The notes: generated by a model from the sequence alone, not told the origin. A stretch of DNA of 64,000 bases from Kaistella gelatinilytica (GCF_015679325.1 NZ_JADPVI010000002.1:300798-364797), one strand, 5' to 3'. Positions 45,635-54,507 are shown, numbered from the stretch's first letter. Numbers and translations are program-made.

Positions 45635-46435
45635 TTATTTTCGGGTTAATGTTAAGATCAAAGTGAGTAATCCCAAACCAATACCGCCATACCTGATCCA
45701 GTTATCAACACTAGAACTCGTATTCACAGAAACCTGCTTATTGCGGTCTGGCTCTACATAGAGAATGTCATTTTGCTGAAGATAATAGTAAGGCGAGTTC
45801 ACAATGGAGGCTTCTGAAAGATCAAGGGAAATCACTTTATCCTTACCTTCTTCCTCGGAATATCGGATCAGTTTCACGTTGGTTTTATTACCCTCATACT
45901 TAATATCTCCTGATAAAGCAATGGCCTGTAAAATATTGAGTTTTTCAGATGGACTGGTTTTCTGACCGGGGCCTCCTACTTCTCCCAAAACACTGAAATT
46001 AAAGTTGGATAAAGTAATGGTGACCATCGGATCGGTCAAATATCTTTTCAAACGGCTTTCCAGATCTGCTTTGAGCTGCTGCTTGGTCATGCCTTTGCAG
46101 TAAACGGACCCTAAAACGGGGAATATGATTTGCCCCTCGGAAGTAACGATATATTCGGAAGGCGTAGATGAAGCGCTACCACCTGTACCGGATCCTGCAC
46201 TACCCGTACTTGCCATAGTAGAAATATTAAAAGGTTTAACTGCAATATCATCAAATGCGGAAACTAAAATCTGCAGTTTATCGCCCTCCTGAATGTGAAG
46301 TCCTGCATATTTCGCCTGAGAAACCTCCTGTTCAAAGTTATTATTAGATAGATAAATAATATTTTTCTTCGGCTTACAGGAGAATAACAGAAAGATTGTA
46401 ATGATAGCACTAAATACCGGAAAGTATTTTTTCAT
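45635..46435 (-). CDS. wza: Wza-like polysaccharide export lipoprotein
   Basis: The 266-residue outer membrane auxiliary protein begins with a lipoprotein signal ending LLFSC. It carries the poly-export domain (LHIQEGDKLQILVSAFDDIA, SEYIVTSEGQIIFPVLGSV, MTKQQLKADLESRLKRYLTD) and an SLBB-like part (FSVLGEVGGPGQKTSPSEKL). A C-terminal membrane helix (WIRYGGIGLGLLTLILTLT) crosses the outer membrane as in flavobacterial Wza forms. It lies three bases before wzc in one transcript; a promoter box lies just upstream. Confidence 0.93.
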   Translation of the reverse strand: MKKYFPVFSAIITIFLLFSCKPKKNIIYLSNNNFEQEVSQAKYAGLHIQEGDKLQILVSAFDDIAVKPFNISTMASTGSAGSGTGGSASSTPSEYIVTSEGQIIFPVLGSVYCKGMTKQQLKADLESRLKRYLTDPMVTITLSNFNFSVLGEVGGPGQKTSPSEKLNILQAIALSGDIKYEGNKTNVKLIRYSEEEGKDKVISLDLSEASIVNSPYYYLQQNDILYVEPDRNKQVSVNTSSSVDNWIRYGGIGLGLLTLILTLTRK

Positions 46436-46453
46436 TGATTATTTTTAAGACTA

Positions 46454-46461
46454 CAAAAGTA
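46454..46461 (-). promoter_or_regulatory. -7 box of the polysaccharide operon (wza promoter)
   Basis: On the minus strand the sequence reads TACTTTTG, matching TAnnTTTG. The predicted start would leave a leader of about 12 bases before the wza start codon. Confidence 0.55.
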
Positions 46462-46502
46462 AAGATATTTTAGGTGGACGTAATCTTAACTCTATTTCAT
46501 TT

Positions 46503-47147
46503 CTACCACCAGTTTTCATTAATGTAATAATTAAGTCCCACCGCTAAAAGACGGTTGTAGGTAAAATTATTATTGTTATTTGGATACACCTTGCTGAAGC
46601 CCTGATCGTACCGGATAAATGTTTCCAGTTTTAGACTTAGCTTTAAACCGACCCCAAATGACACGCCATAACCGAATTTACTCAATTTATCATCTAAATT
46701 ATATTGATAATACGCCAGGTCATACGCCGGATCAACTTTTCTTTTTTCTCTTACCAGATATTCGATTCTGGGTCCCACAAAAAGATAAACATCTCTTTTC
46801 ATATTTCCCTGGTGGAAAAAGTACCGCAGATAAACTTGCATGGCCACATAATCATGATCAAATTCCTGAATCCCAAATCGGTCTTCCTCAGCTTTTGCGA
46901 TTTCTCCCTGCATACTGTACTCGATTTGTGGCATAATATAAAGCCACGCAGAGTCAAAAACATCATTTTCTACAAGAGACCATTGTGCAAAAATCCCTAA
47001 ACTCCCGCCATAGGCTCCCTTAGAAACATCATGTACGCCAACGATAGACCCTTTGTGGAAATTGCCGGTTACTCCGTACTTAAAAGTATCCTGTCCGCTC
47101 ACCATCATCACTAGGAAAAAGGCGATGAGTATATTAAGTTTCTTCAT
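46503..47147 (-). CDS. Outer membrane beta-barrel protein
   Basis: The 214-residue protein has a signal peptide (MKKLNILIAFFLVMMVSGQ) and alternating aromatic strands (AWLYIMPQIEYSMQG, VAMQVYLRYFF, VYLFVGPRIEYLV, FGYGVSFGVGLKL, LETFIRYDQGFSK) of the PorT/outer-membrane beta-barrel family. It ends in aromatic residues (NENWW). It precedes the wza promoter in the same direction, so it may be a separate transcript that accompanies the capsule genes. Confidence 0.8.
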   Translation of the reverse strand: MKKLNILIAFFLVMMVSGQDTFKYGVTGNFHKGSIVGVHDVSKGAYGGSLGIFAQWSLVENDVFDSAWLYIMPQIEYSMQGEIAKAEEDRFGIQEFDHDYVAMQVYLRYFFHQGNMKRDVYLFVGPRIEYLVREKRKVDPAYDLAYYQYNLDDKLSKFGYGVSFGVGLKLSLKLETFIRYDQGFSKVYPNNNNNFTYNRLLAVGLNYYINENWW

Positions 47148-47360
47148 TGATTGATCAATATGGCTATTAGTTAGATAAAATATCGGTGCAAATTAATTAA
47201 AATTATTCAAATAAAGAGGTAATTTTTTTAATCTCCCTTTAAATATTGCGGAGTTTGCGTAAAATTGATTTAAAAACATTTAAATTAATAATGGTCTCAA
47301 CCAGTTGGTCAACTTACGAATAGTCTTCCTATGAAAAATTTACATCTTGCAAATTTTAAT

Positions 47361-47560
47361 TACGCCCTTTCAGGGCTCCTTATTTATAAAATGTTCCATT
47401 ATTCATAGGACTTCATCCTATGCTATTGATTGACGCCCTTTCAGGGCTGTTGAAAACCTCTCCTTTTCTAACAATGACTGTTCTTGAATCAACTTTTCTA
47501 TAAAAATCAAATTCACTCCTCTTAGGGTCAGGGTAAAAGAATGTGATTTTTATTTTCAAA
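47361..47560. repeat. Composite dispersed repeat, copy 1
   Basis: ACGCCCTTTCAGGGCTCC, ATAGGACTTCATCCTAT hairpin and GCCCTTTCAGGGCTGTTG (47361-47470), followed by a linker AATGACTGTTCTTGAATCAA and an inverted repeat AAAATCAAATTCACTCC ... GGTAAAAGAATGTGATTTT (to about 47552). The same order recurs at 47671-47862. Confidence 0.75.
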
Positions 47561-47670
47561 CAACAAACTCAAAAATAATTGCAACACAAAATTTATAAAT
47601 CGCGTTTTCTGAAAAATTAAATACCGTAATATTTAAGATCGGAGAAAAGGGGATAGATGCTTTTTTGATT

Positions 47671-47862
47671 TCGCCCTTTCAGGGCTCCTCAATTACCAAA
47701 TTCTTCTTAATTCACAGGACTTCATCCTATGCTATAGCTCGCCGGCCTTTCAGGACTACTGAAATCCGCATCTTCTCTAGTAATGACCGTTCCTGAATCA
47801 AATTTTCTGAAAAAATCAAATTTACTCCCTTTAGGGACGGGGTAAAAGAATTTAATTTTTTT
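47671..47862. repeat. Composite dispersed repeat, copy 2
   Basis: TCGCCCTTTCAGGGCTCC, ACAGGACTTCATCCTAT and GGCCTTTCAGGACTACTG, then TAATGACCGTTCCTGAATC and the inverted AAAATCAAATTTACTCC ... GGTAAAAGAATTTAATTTTT. It is a diverged direct duplicate of the block at 47361. Together they fill most of the 780-bp gap between the barrel-protein gene and recX. Confidence 0.75.
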
Positions 47863-47926
47863 CCCTGGCTCTTTTTACTTTTTCCCTGGCTCTTCCCTTC
47901 TTCCATCTTCCATCTTCCAAAACCCC

Positions 47927-48400
47927 TCACTCTTCTTCCCTCTCTTTAATAATCTCCGTGATCTCTTCATATTCAAACCCTTTCCCCAACAGATATTTGA
48001 TCGTTTTTGATTTTTTCTGATAAACCTGCAGTCCTTTTATTTTCGAATAGTAATCCTCATAGAGTTTGGCTAAGATTTTATGGTAATCTTCGTCCTCAAT
48101 TTCGTCGAAGCAACTGTTGATCAATTTCTCCGGAACGCCTTTAAATTTAAGATGATTTCGGATTTTATTGCGCCCCCAGGATTTCATGTAAAATTTTCCC
48201 CTGATATAACTTCGCGTAAAACGTTCCTCACTCAAATAATTTTCTTTCATCAAATAAAGAAGAATCTCCTCTTTCGCTTCGGGAATCAAGAGAAAATCCC
48301 ACATCTTCTGCTCTACTTCCTGATGACAGCGGTCCTGATAAACACAGTAGTTGACCATTTTCTGTTTAATTTCGAGGAAAGTGTAGGATTTTTTTTCCAT
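47927..48400 (-). CDS. recX: RecX, regulator of RecA
   Basis: The 157-residue protein has the RecX helical repeats: CHQEVEQKMWDFLLIPEAKE, IILYLMKENYLSEERFTRSY (family L...L.DERFA.S), IRGKFYMKSWGRNKIRNHLK, FKGVPEKLINSCFDEIEDED and KTIKYLLGKGFEYEEITEII. It binds RecA filaments and limits recombinase activity. recA is not next to it. Directly upstream of its ATG lies a tandem octamer array, so translation or transcription may vary with repeat number. Confidence 0.9.
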   Translation of the reverse strand: MEKKSYTFLEIKQKMVNYCVYQDRCHQEVEQKMWDFLLIPEAKEEILLYLMKENYLSEERFTRSYIRGKFYMKSWGRNKIRNHLKFKGVPEKLINSCFDEIEDEDYHKILAKLYEDYYSKIKGLQVYQKKSKTIKYLLGKGFEYEEITEIIKEREEE

Positions 48401-48474
48401 TGATTAGTTGATTAGTTGATTAGTTGATTAGTTGATTAGTTGATTAGTTGATTAGTTGATTAGTTGATTAGTTG
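48401..48474. repeat. Octamer tandem array abutting the recX start codon
   Basis: TTGATTAG (CTAATCAA on the coding strand) is repeated a little over nine times without error from the base next to the recX ATG. It is the recX leader. Copy number changes by slippage would change the leader length in steps of 8 bases. Confidence 0.9.
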
Positions 48475-48482
48475 TCAAAATT

Positions 48483-48519
48483 AAAAAAAATCAGCTGAAT
48501 GACTCGACTGATTTTTTTT
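48483..48519. terminator. Bidirectional terminator-like hairpin
   Basis: AAAAAAAATCAG ... CTGATTTTTTTT: a short GC-poor stem with a T8 run on both strands. It could end a transcript reading left from glyA, though it is 430 bp beyond that stop. Confidence 0.55.
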
Positions 48520-48945
48520 AGTTGGTGTAAAAGTTTCTGGGAAAGAAATCCCTGTCTTTAATTAATTCAATTCGTTCATTTTTTAATTTTACCTTCAAAC
48601 AAAAGCAAAAAAAAGTCAACATTGGATTTATTTGTCTCAAAAAAAATCAAATTTACTCCTGTTTAGGGCCGGGGAAAAAGAGTTTGATTTTTCTTCAAAA
48701 CCCGATAAGTAAATTTCAAAATAATATCTTGCTTGACAAATATTATTTTTCTAGCGTTTTATCACTTTTTTAAAGTTCGTGAATTAAGCTTTAAATCTTC
48801 AGCTTTGAGTAAAATCGTTGTTAATAATTTAACGATGAAATTATAATACTACAAATAATATAACGCTCAAAACAGTTAATGTAAATAGGATAATATAGCG
48901 TAAAGTTAAATATAGACGATCCATTACCCAACATCAAGCTTTCAC
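48520..48945. other. Gap between recX leader and glyA with one dispersed inverted repeat
   Basis: A third copy of the AAATCAAATTTACTCC...GGGGAAAAAGAGTTTGATTT inverted repeat lies at 48641-48692. The rest is AT-rich, with no open frame or RNA gene that I recognise. Confidence 0.5.
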
Positions 48946-50211
48946 CTAGTAATTAAACAAAGCCTTCCCTTCCATCATTTGATTCACTTTCGTGCGCACC
49001 TCAGCGATTTTGCGGTCATCATTAATATTCATTACAACATCATTGATCAAACCGGCTAAAACTTCCATATCGGCTTCTTTTAAACCTCTGGTGGTGATGG
49101 CGGCAGTTCCCAATCGGATTCCGGATGTTGTAAAGGCTGATTTATCATCGAACGGAACCATATTTTTATTACACGTGATGTCGGCTTTAACCAGAGCTTT
49201 TTCGGTTTCTTTACCATTCACATTTTTATTGCGAAGATCGACAAGCATCAAGTGATTATCAGTCCCACCACTTACGATATCGAATCCGTTGGTGATCATG
49301 GCTTTTGCTAAAGCGCGTGCATTGGCAACAACCTGTTTCGCATAAACTTCAAATTTGGGATCAATGGCTTCGGCAAATGCGACGGCTTTTCCTGCGATCA
49401 CATGCTCTAACGGACCTCCCTGAATTCCTGGGAATACAGAACTGTCCAGAACCTGACTCATCATTTTGATGTCGCCTTTTGGAGTTTTATGTCCGTATGT
49501 ATTTTCGAAATCTTTGCCCATCATGATCAATCCACCTCTTGGACCGCGCAAAGTTTTGTGCGTCGTGGTCGTAACAACGTGACAGTGTTCGAAAGGAGAA
49601 CTCAATAATCCTTTTGCGATTAATCCAGCCGGGTGTGCAATATCTGCCCATAATGTAGCGCCAACTTCATCTGCAACTTCACGGAATTTTTTGAAATCTA
49701 AATCTCTGGAATAGGCAGAATAACCTGCGATCAACATTTTCGGTTTAACTTCTAAAGCTTTCTGACGCATTGCTTCATAATCGATCAACCCAGATTCTCT
49801 TTCCACTCCATAAAAATTCGCACTGTATTGAATTCCGGAAAAATTAACGAATGAACCGTGGGTCAAATGACCACCCATGGATAAATCGAGTCCTAAAATT
49901 TTATCGCCTGGTTTCAAAATAGAAAGGTAGACCGCAGCATTGGCTTGAGAACCCGAATGGGGCTGAACATTGGCATAATTGACTTCAAAAAGTTCTTTTG
50001 CTCTTTCGATGGCCAGAGTTTCCACTTCATCTACCACTTCGCAACCACCGTAATATCTCTTGCCGGGATAACCTTCTGCATATTTATTGGTCAAAACACT
50101 CCCGACTGCTTTCATCACATTGTCTGAAACAAAATTTTCAGAAGCGATAAGTTCAACGCCGTGAGTTTGTCTTTGTCTTTCCTGTTCGATAAGGTCAAAA
50201 ATTGGATCCAT
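48946..50211 (-). CDS. glyA: Serine hydroxymethyltransferase
   Basis: The 421-residue cytoplasmic PLP enzyme interconverts serine and glycine and loads tetrahydrofolate with one carbon. Landmarks are [58 protein letters not shown], and [16 protein letters not shown], where Lys in HKT binds PLP. The length is normal. A -7 box lies 44-51 bp upstream; no obvious partner gene is near. Confidence 0.97.
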   Translation of the reverse strand: MDPIFDLIEQERQRQTHGVELIASENFVSDNVMKAVGSVLTNKYAEGYPGKRYYGGCEVVDEVETLAIERAKELFEVNYANVQPHSGSQANAAVYLSILKPGDKILGLDLSMGGHLTHGSFVNFSGIQYSANFYGVERESGLIDYEAMRQKALEVKPKMLIAGYSAYSRDLDFKKFREVADEVGATLWADIAHPAGLIAKGLLSSPFEHCHVVTTTTHKTLRGPRGGLIMMGKDFENTYGHKTPKGDIKMMSQVLDSSVFPGIQGGPLEHVIAGKAVAFAEAIDPKFEVYAKQVVANARALAKAMITNGFDIVSGGTDNHLMLVDLRNKNVNGKETEKALVKADITCNKNMVPFDDKSAFTTSGIRLGTAAITTRGLKEADMEVLAGLINDVVMNINDDRKIAEVRTKVNQMMEGKALFNY

Positions 50212-50254
50212 ATTGTATAATTGATGTTTTATTTTAAATTCTTTAATGAAGATT

Positions 50255-50262
50255 CAAATTTA
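50255..50262 (-). promoter_or_regulatory. -7 box of glyA
   Basis: TAAATTTG on the minus strand matches TAnnTTTG; the predicted leader is about 35-40 bases. The rest of the gap to 50512 contains nothing else that I can assign. Confidence 0.5.
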
Positions 50263-50511
50263 TGGAAATTTTCGGGAAGATTTTAGAGGCAGGTTGAAAA
50301 TGTTGGATGTTGTATAATTGAGGTTGGAAGGTGAACGATGATGCTATAGCCAAATTTTATCAATTGCCAAGGATTGGATCAATTATTTTGATTCGGTGCG
50401 TTTAAATCTAATCATTGCGATCGGAAAATTCCCGCAAATCGTTTTCCGCTAAATAATTCTTCTAAGAACTACATTTTAAGACTTTCGTGATTTTACATCT
50501 TGCATTTTCCT

Positions 50512-50519
50512 TAATTTTG
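50512..50519 (+). promoter_or_regulatory. -7 box of the Smr-domain gene, nearly leaderless
   Basis: TAATTTTG matches TAnnTTTG. The expected start is at about 50526, at or next to the first ATG (50527) and 10 bases before the second (50536). Confidence 0.5.
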
Positions 50520-50535
50520 CGCAATAATGCAGAGC

Positions 50536-51030
50536 ATGAAAATAGGAGATTTGGTTTCTGTTATTGACGATCAACTGAAAGGAAAAATCGTAGGAATAAA
50601 TAATAAAAAAGTGGTCATTCAAGATGAACACGGTTTTGAATATGAATACAATGCATCGGAATTAGTTCTGCAGGAAGCAGCAATTTATGACCAGATGAAA
50701 ACCATCCAGAAAAAAGAAGTTTCAAAACCGATTTCTAAAAAACACGATAAAAAGCCTTTCGTTCTGGATCTCCATTTTGAAAACTTAGTCAAAAATACCG
50801 GCAACTACGATTCCTTCGAAAGACTGTTCCTCCAAAAAGAAAAACTCCTTCAAACTTTAGACTATTGCCGTAAAAATTATCTAAAAAAACTGGAGATCAT
50901 CCACGGAATTGGTGATGGTGTTTTACAGCAAATGGTATTGGATGTTTTAGAAAGCCAGACCAATCTGGAGTTTCATAACAAAGAAATACTGCACCATCAA
51001 TCGGGTACAGTATTGGTTTATTTTCGTTAA
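50536..51030 (+). CDS. Smr-domain protein with N-terminal KOW/DUF2027-like region
   Basis: The protein (164 residues from this ATG; an ATG at 50527 adds three) starts MKIGDLVSVIDDQLKGKIVG, a small beta-barrel like those in DUF2027 proteins, and continues through a charged linker to a Smr domain at about 75-164: FVLDLHFENLVKN (LDLH motif) and LEIIHGIGDGVLQQMV (HGxG motif). Smr domains of this MutS2-related type bind or nick branched nucleic acid or act in ribosome rescue. The role here is unknown. Confidence 0.82.
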   Translation: MKIGDLVSVIDDQLKGKIVGINNKKVVIQDEHGFEYEYNASELVLQEAAIYDQMKTIQKKEVSKPISKKHDKKPFVLDLHFENLVKNTGNYDSFERLFLQKEKLLQTLDYCRKNYLKKLEIIHGIGDGVLQQMVLDVLESQTNLEFHNKEILHHQSGTVLVYFR

Positions 51031-51188
51031 AGTTAGGGTTACACGTTGGGTTGCGAGATCCGGGTTTCGTGGTTCATGGTTCATGGTACGTATTTCGACG
51101 TCCGCGTCATTGCGAGGAGGGACGACGAAGCAACCCTTATCGACAAATCATCACGCTATCTTCCCTCTCCCATCTTCTTTCACGCTCT

Positions 51189-51494
51189 CTAGCTTTCCAC
51201 AAATTTGAAAGCGGTCGCATAAAATTTTCCTTTTTTGATCTCTCCGCTTACAACTGCTTTTTTGATCATTTTGCAATAACCGTCATCTGCGTGAGCATCA
51301 CCAAAAACTTTTTTATCCATTCCTTCTACAGGGTAAAGATTGCCCTCGATTTTTACAAATACGGCGCAACCTTTTTCAGATTTCACTTTGAACTGACACA
51401 TTCCGCAAGCGGCGTCGACAGTTTGCTTTTCAATTTTCTGAGCAAAAATAGTTACCGAAAACATCAGTAAAAAAACAAAAAATACTTTTTTCAT
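51189..51494 (-). CDS. Small exported Cys-rich protein (DUF6370-like)
   Basis: The 101-residue protein has a signal peptide (MKKVFFVFLLMFSVTIFAQ) and a mature part with VDAACGMCQFKVKSEKGCAV, VEGMDKKVFGDAHADDGYCK and VVSGEIKKGKFYATAFKF. The CxxC and two further Cys with a conserved GDAHA.DG.C stretch fit DUF6370; metal or heme binding in the periplasm is plausible but not shown. It stands alone. Confidence 0.75.
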   Translation of the reverse strand: MKKVFFVFLLMFSVTIFAQKIEKQTVDAACGMCQFKVKSEKGCAVFVKIEGNLYPVEGMDKKVFGDAHADDGYCKMIKKAVVSGEIKKGKFYATAFKFVES

Positions 51495-51634
51495 AAGCTA
51501 TAAATTTGAATAATAATTTAAAATTGATCTTCTTTTAGTCCTTGGTAAAGATAGCAATTACCTTTTGAAGGAGGGAATGATTTTGCTCATAACGATCTAA
51601 AATTCAGAAAATTTCAAAAGCCGATTAATTTTAA

Positions 51635-51642
51635 TAAATTTG
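51635..51642 (+). promoter_or_regulatory. -7 box of the DUF3822-rsmD unit, very short leader
   Basis: TAAATTTG ends 12 bases before the ATG at 51655, so transcription should start only a few bases before the start codon. Confidence 0.5.
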
Positions 51643-51654
51643 CGCTCGTAAAGC

Positions 51655-52377
51655 ATGGAACAACTCAAATTACTTTTTACCAAAGACGGTATTCAAAATC
51701 AAATCTCAAGAAACAAAATTGTTTCCGCCGAAAATTCTTTTTTTAGAGAGGAAGAATCCCCTGAAAATTTCCTGTCCGAAAAATTGCAGGGAATTTTGGC
51801 GCAGAAAAATTTCAAAGAAATTACCGTGATCTCTGCGCTGAATCATTTTACTTTAATGCCGGAAGGTTTTTCCCAGCATGATCTGGGATTTGATCTGATT
51901 GCTTTTAATGCGCCTGTTGATCAGGAAAAAGAAGAATTGATGCTGTCTGTAAACAAGAAATTTGGCGTTCAGTTTTATTACACTTTTCCGAAATCGGCTT
52001 ATGATCAAATTAAAGGTTTGGCGATTCCGACGAAGTTTAATTTTTCGGGCGAACAATTCCTGAATAATATTTCTGTAAAAAATAAAAAAGAGATCCACAT
52101 TAATCTCTATCATCATCAATGTGAATTTTTTGCTTTTGACCAGAGAAAAGTGATTCTTTATAACAATTTGGACGTGACTTCGGAAGTTGATTTTTTATAT
52201 TTCATCATGTTTACCTTAAGCAAGATCGGTTTTGGAACGGACGAAACCCAATTTTTTGTCTATGGCGAAACAACAGAAAATGAAACTTTTATTTCAGAAT
52301 TAAAGAAGTTTGTGAAGAATCTGAAGATCGTTTTTGATAATATTCCGCAGAAGAACTTTATTTTAACTGCGAGATGA
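51655..52377 (+). CDS. DUF3822 family protein
   Basis: The 240-residue soluble protein has the DUF3822 layout: an actin/RNase H-like fold with EITVISALNHFTLMPEGF, FDLIAFNAPVDQEKEELM and HINLYHHQCEFFAFDQRKV, YNNLDVTSEVDFLYFIMFTL. In Bacteroidota it is regularly next to rsmD, as here, where a later insertion separates the two. Function is unknown. Confidence 0.82.
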   Translation: MEQLKLLFTKDGIQNQISRNKIVSAENSFFREEESPENFLSEKLQGILAQKNFKEITVISALNHFTLMPEGFSQHDLGFDLIAFNAPVDQEKEELMLSVNKKFGVQFYYTFPKSAYDQIKGLAIPTKFNFSGEQFLNNISVKNKKEIHINLYHHQCEFFAFDQRKVILYNNLDVTSEVDFLYFIMFTLSKIGFGTDETQFFVYGETTENETFISELKKFVKNLKIVFDNIPQKNFILTAR

Positions 52378-52454
52378 TGTGTGCTGGATGATGGATGATG
52401 GGTGACAATTTCGGAATAGTAAATGTGATTTTGTAATTTTATTAAAAATACAAG

Positions 52455-52808
52455 ATGAGTTTCAAATTTGAAAAATTAATTATTTGGCAAGACTCCATGA
52501 GTTTCGCTGAAAAGATTTACCATTGCTCTTCAAAATTTCCGAAAGATGAAGTTTTTAATCTTATTTCACAAATCAGAAGAGCTTCGGATTCTATTTCTCT
52601 CAATATCTCAGAAGGCAGCATTTTGCAACGCAATCCTGAGTTTAGAAGGTTTTTAGGATATTCAATACGTTCCATCGCAGAAGTTGTAACCTGCCTTTAT
52701 AAAGCAAAATACAGAAATTATATCACAGAGGAAACATTTATAGAACTGTATAATGAATCATATAAAATCATGAATCACATTATCGCTTTCAGAAATAAAT
52801 TAGATTAA
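52455..52808 (+). CDS. Four-helix-bundle protein (S23/IVP family)
   Basis: The 117-residue protein starts MSFKFEKLIIWQDSMSFAEK and has the family core FPKDEVFNLISQIRRASDSI, SLNISEGSILQRNPEFRRFL and SIAEVVTCLYKAKY. These proteins are encoded by intervening sequences in 23S rRNA of some bacteria and by scattered chromosomal copies in Bacteroidota, and are thought to travel with small elements. Here it lies between DUF3822 and rsmD, which normally adjoin, so it looks like an insertion. Function is unknown. Confidence 0.88.
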   Translation: MSFKFEKLIIWQDSMSFAEKIYHCSSKFPKDEVFNLISQIRRASDSISLNISEGSILQRNPEFRRFLGYSIRSIAEVVTCLYKAKYRNYITEETFIELYNESYKIMNHIIAFRNKLD

Positions 52809-52858
52809 TAACAAAGTTTCAAACACCCTACACCAAACATCTAACACCCTACATCTAA

Positions 52859-53470
52859 ATGTACAGAATAATCAGTGGCCAATGGAAAGCCAAAAGAATT
52901 TCCGCTCCGAAAAATTTCGATGTAAGACCAACAACTGATTTCGCAAAAGAAGCTTTGTTCAGTATTATTGAAAACCGGTACCGACTCGATTTTGCTTCGA
53001 TTTCTGTGCTCGATTTGTTTGCGGGAATTGGTTCAATTTCTCTGGAATTTGCGTCCAGAGAGTGTAAAGATGTGACTTCGGTGGAAATGAATCCGAAACA
53101 TTCGGCTTTTATCAATGCTACCGCAACAGAACTGGAAATGGGATCGCAAGTCAATGTGCAGAGAGCTGATGTTTTCGACTATCTAAAGAAAAACAGAAAA
53201 CGAAAATCTTACGAAATCATCGTTGCCGATCCTCCTTTTGAGACCGAGATCAGCAAGTACAACGAATTGATCTCCCTCGTTTTAAATAATAATTATTTGA
53301 AGGAAAATGGCGTATTTATTTTGGAACATCAAAGCCGCACGAAATTGGAACACCCCAATTTAACCGATACGCGAAAATATGGAAATGTGAGTTTCTCTTT
53401 CTTTAAACCGAATGAACAGCAACCAGAGACACACAATCCGGAAGAAGACCAAGATTCGACAACCTTATAA
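52859..53470 (+). CDS. rsmD: 16S rRNA (guanine966-N2)-methyltransferase RsmD
   Basis: The 203-residue protein begins MYRIISGQWKAKRISAP and has RPTTDFAKEALFSII, the SAM-binding VLDLFAGIGSISLEFASREC and catalytic DPPF in IIVADPPFETE. It methylates G966 in 16S rRNA during 30S assembly. The last 20 residues (NEQQPETHNPEEDQDSTTL) are an acidic tail not usual for the family. Confidence 0.92.
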   Translation: MYRIISGQWKAKRISAPKNFDVRPTTDFAKEALFSIIENRYRLDFASISVLDLFAGIGSISLEFASRECKDVTSVEMNPKHSAFINATATELEMGSQVNVQRADVFDYLKKNRKRKSYEIIVADPPFETEISKYNELISLVLNNNYLKENGVFILEHQSRTKLEHPNLTDTRKYGNVSFSFFKPNEQQPETHNPEEDQDSTTL

Positions 53471-53597
53471 ACAGAATTTACACAAAGGTAGAAATCTATA
53501 GATTTTTCAATTTTTTTTACTTTTTTAAAGTATAATGTTAAACTATTCACCAATCTGCGTTTTGTGACTTTTGTGGTTTAAATGATTGCAAAGGCAC

Positions 53598-54428
53598 TTA
53601 AAGCACCTTCATTTCTAAATCAATGCTTTTTCCAAAGAATTTCTTAGATATTTTTTCGAAGTTTTTGGTGATGTCTGACAGATAAAAATGATATTTTGGC
53701 TTTGGATTATTATCATTTAAGAGATGGTGTTTTTCCAGGATCATTTTCAGCTGATTCGCCACAATACTCGGCGAATCAATGACGCGAACACGATTTCCGT
53801 AATACTGTTTAATTTCATTAATTAGAAGCGGATAATGCGTACACCCCAAAATCAAAGTTTCTATATTCTTTAATTTATTGTTGCTCAAATAATTATAAAT
53901 AATGGAATGCGTGATCGGATGGTTTCTGAAACCTTCTTCAATAGCAGGAACCAAAAGTGGTGTCGCCAGTTCATCAACCTTGATAAACTTATTGTGTTTG
54001 CGAATGGATTTTTTATACAGTCCAGAATTTACTGTGGCTTTCGTCGCTATGACGCCAACATTATTGTGAATCTCATAGGAAACTTTTTCAGCTACCGGAT
54101 TGATCACATCGATGACGGGAACTTTTTCATTGACGAGTTCTAAAACTTCTTTTAAAGCATTTGCAGTGGCAGAATTACACGCAATAACAATGGCTTTGCA
54201 ATTTTTTTCCAGCAGAAAACTTGTGATTTTCGTAGAATATCCGACGATGGCTTCTCTCGATTTATCACCATACGGAAGATGTTTGGTATCCCCAAAATAA
54301 ATGAGATCTTCGTGGGGCAACAATCGTTTGATCTCCTTGGCGACGGTTAACCCACCCACTCCGGAATCAAAAATTCCAATAGGTTGCTTGGCGGAAAGAT
54401 GGCTGAAATCCTGTTTTTTAGTTTTCAA
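53598..54428 (-). CDS. murI: Glutamate racemase
   Basis: The 276-residue enzyme makes D-glutamate for peptidoglycan. It has IGIFDSGVGGLTVAKEIKRL, YFGDTKHLPYG and the two catalytic Cys in VIACNSATANA and LGCTHYPLLI. Length and order are normal. A -7 box TATTTTTG (54444-54451, minus strand) lies 16 bases upstream. Confidence 0.95.
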   Translation of the reverse strand: MKTKKQDFSHLSAKQPIGIFDSGVGGLTVAKEIKRLLPHEDLIYFGDTKHLPYGDKSREAIVGYSTKITSFLLEKNCKAIVIACNSATANALKEVLELVNEKVPVIDVINPVAEKVSYEIHNNVGVIATKATVNSGLYKKSIRKHNKFIKVDELATPLLVPAIEEGFRNHPITHSIIYNYLSNNKLKNIETLILGCTHYPLLINEIKQYYGNRVRVIDSPSIVANQLKMILEKHHLLNDNNPKPKYHFYLSDITKNFEKISKKFFGKSIDLEMKVL

Positions 54429-54443
54429 AGGAAGAAATTTTTA

Positions 54444-54451
54444 CAAAAATA
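54444..54451 (-). promoter_or_regulatory. -7 box of murI
   Basis: TATTTTTG on the minus strand; the predicted leader is about 10 bases. Confidence 0.5.
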
Positions 54452-54507
54452 CGAATAAAGACTCAAGAATGAGAAGAGCCAGGGAAAAAGTGAAAATACC
54501 CAACTAG

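Noticed and set aside
48401..48474. Octamer array as an attachment site or CRISPR leader
   Set aside because: Perfect short tandem units directly at a start codon are typical of slippage-prone simple repeats.
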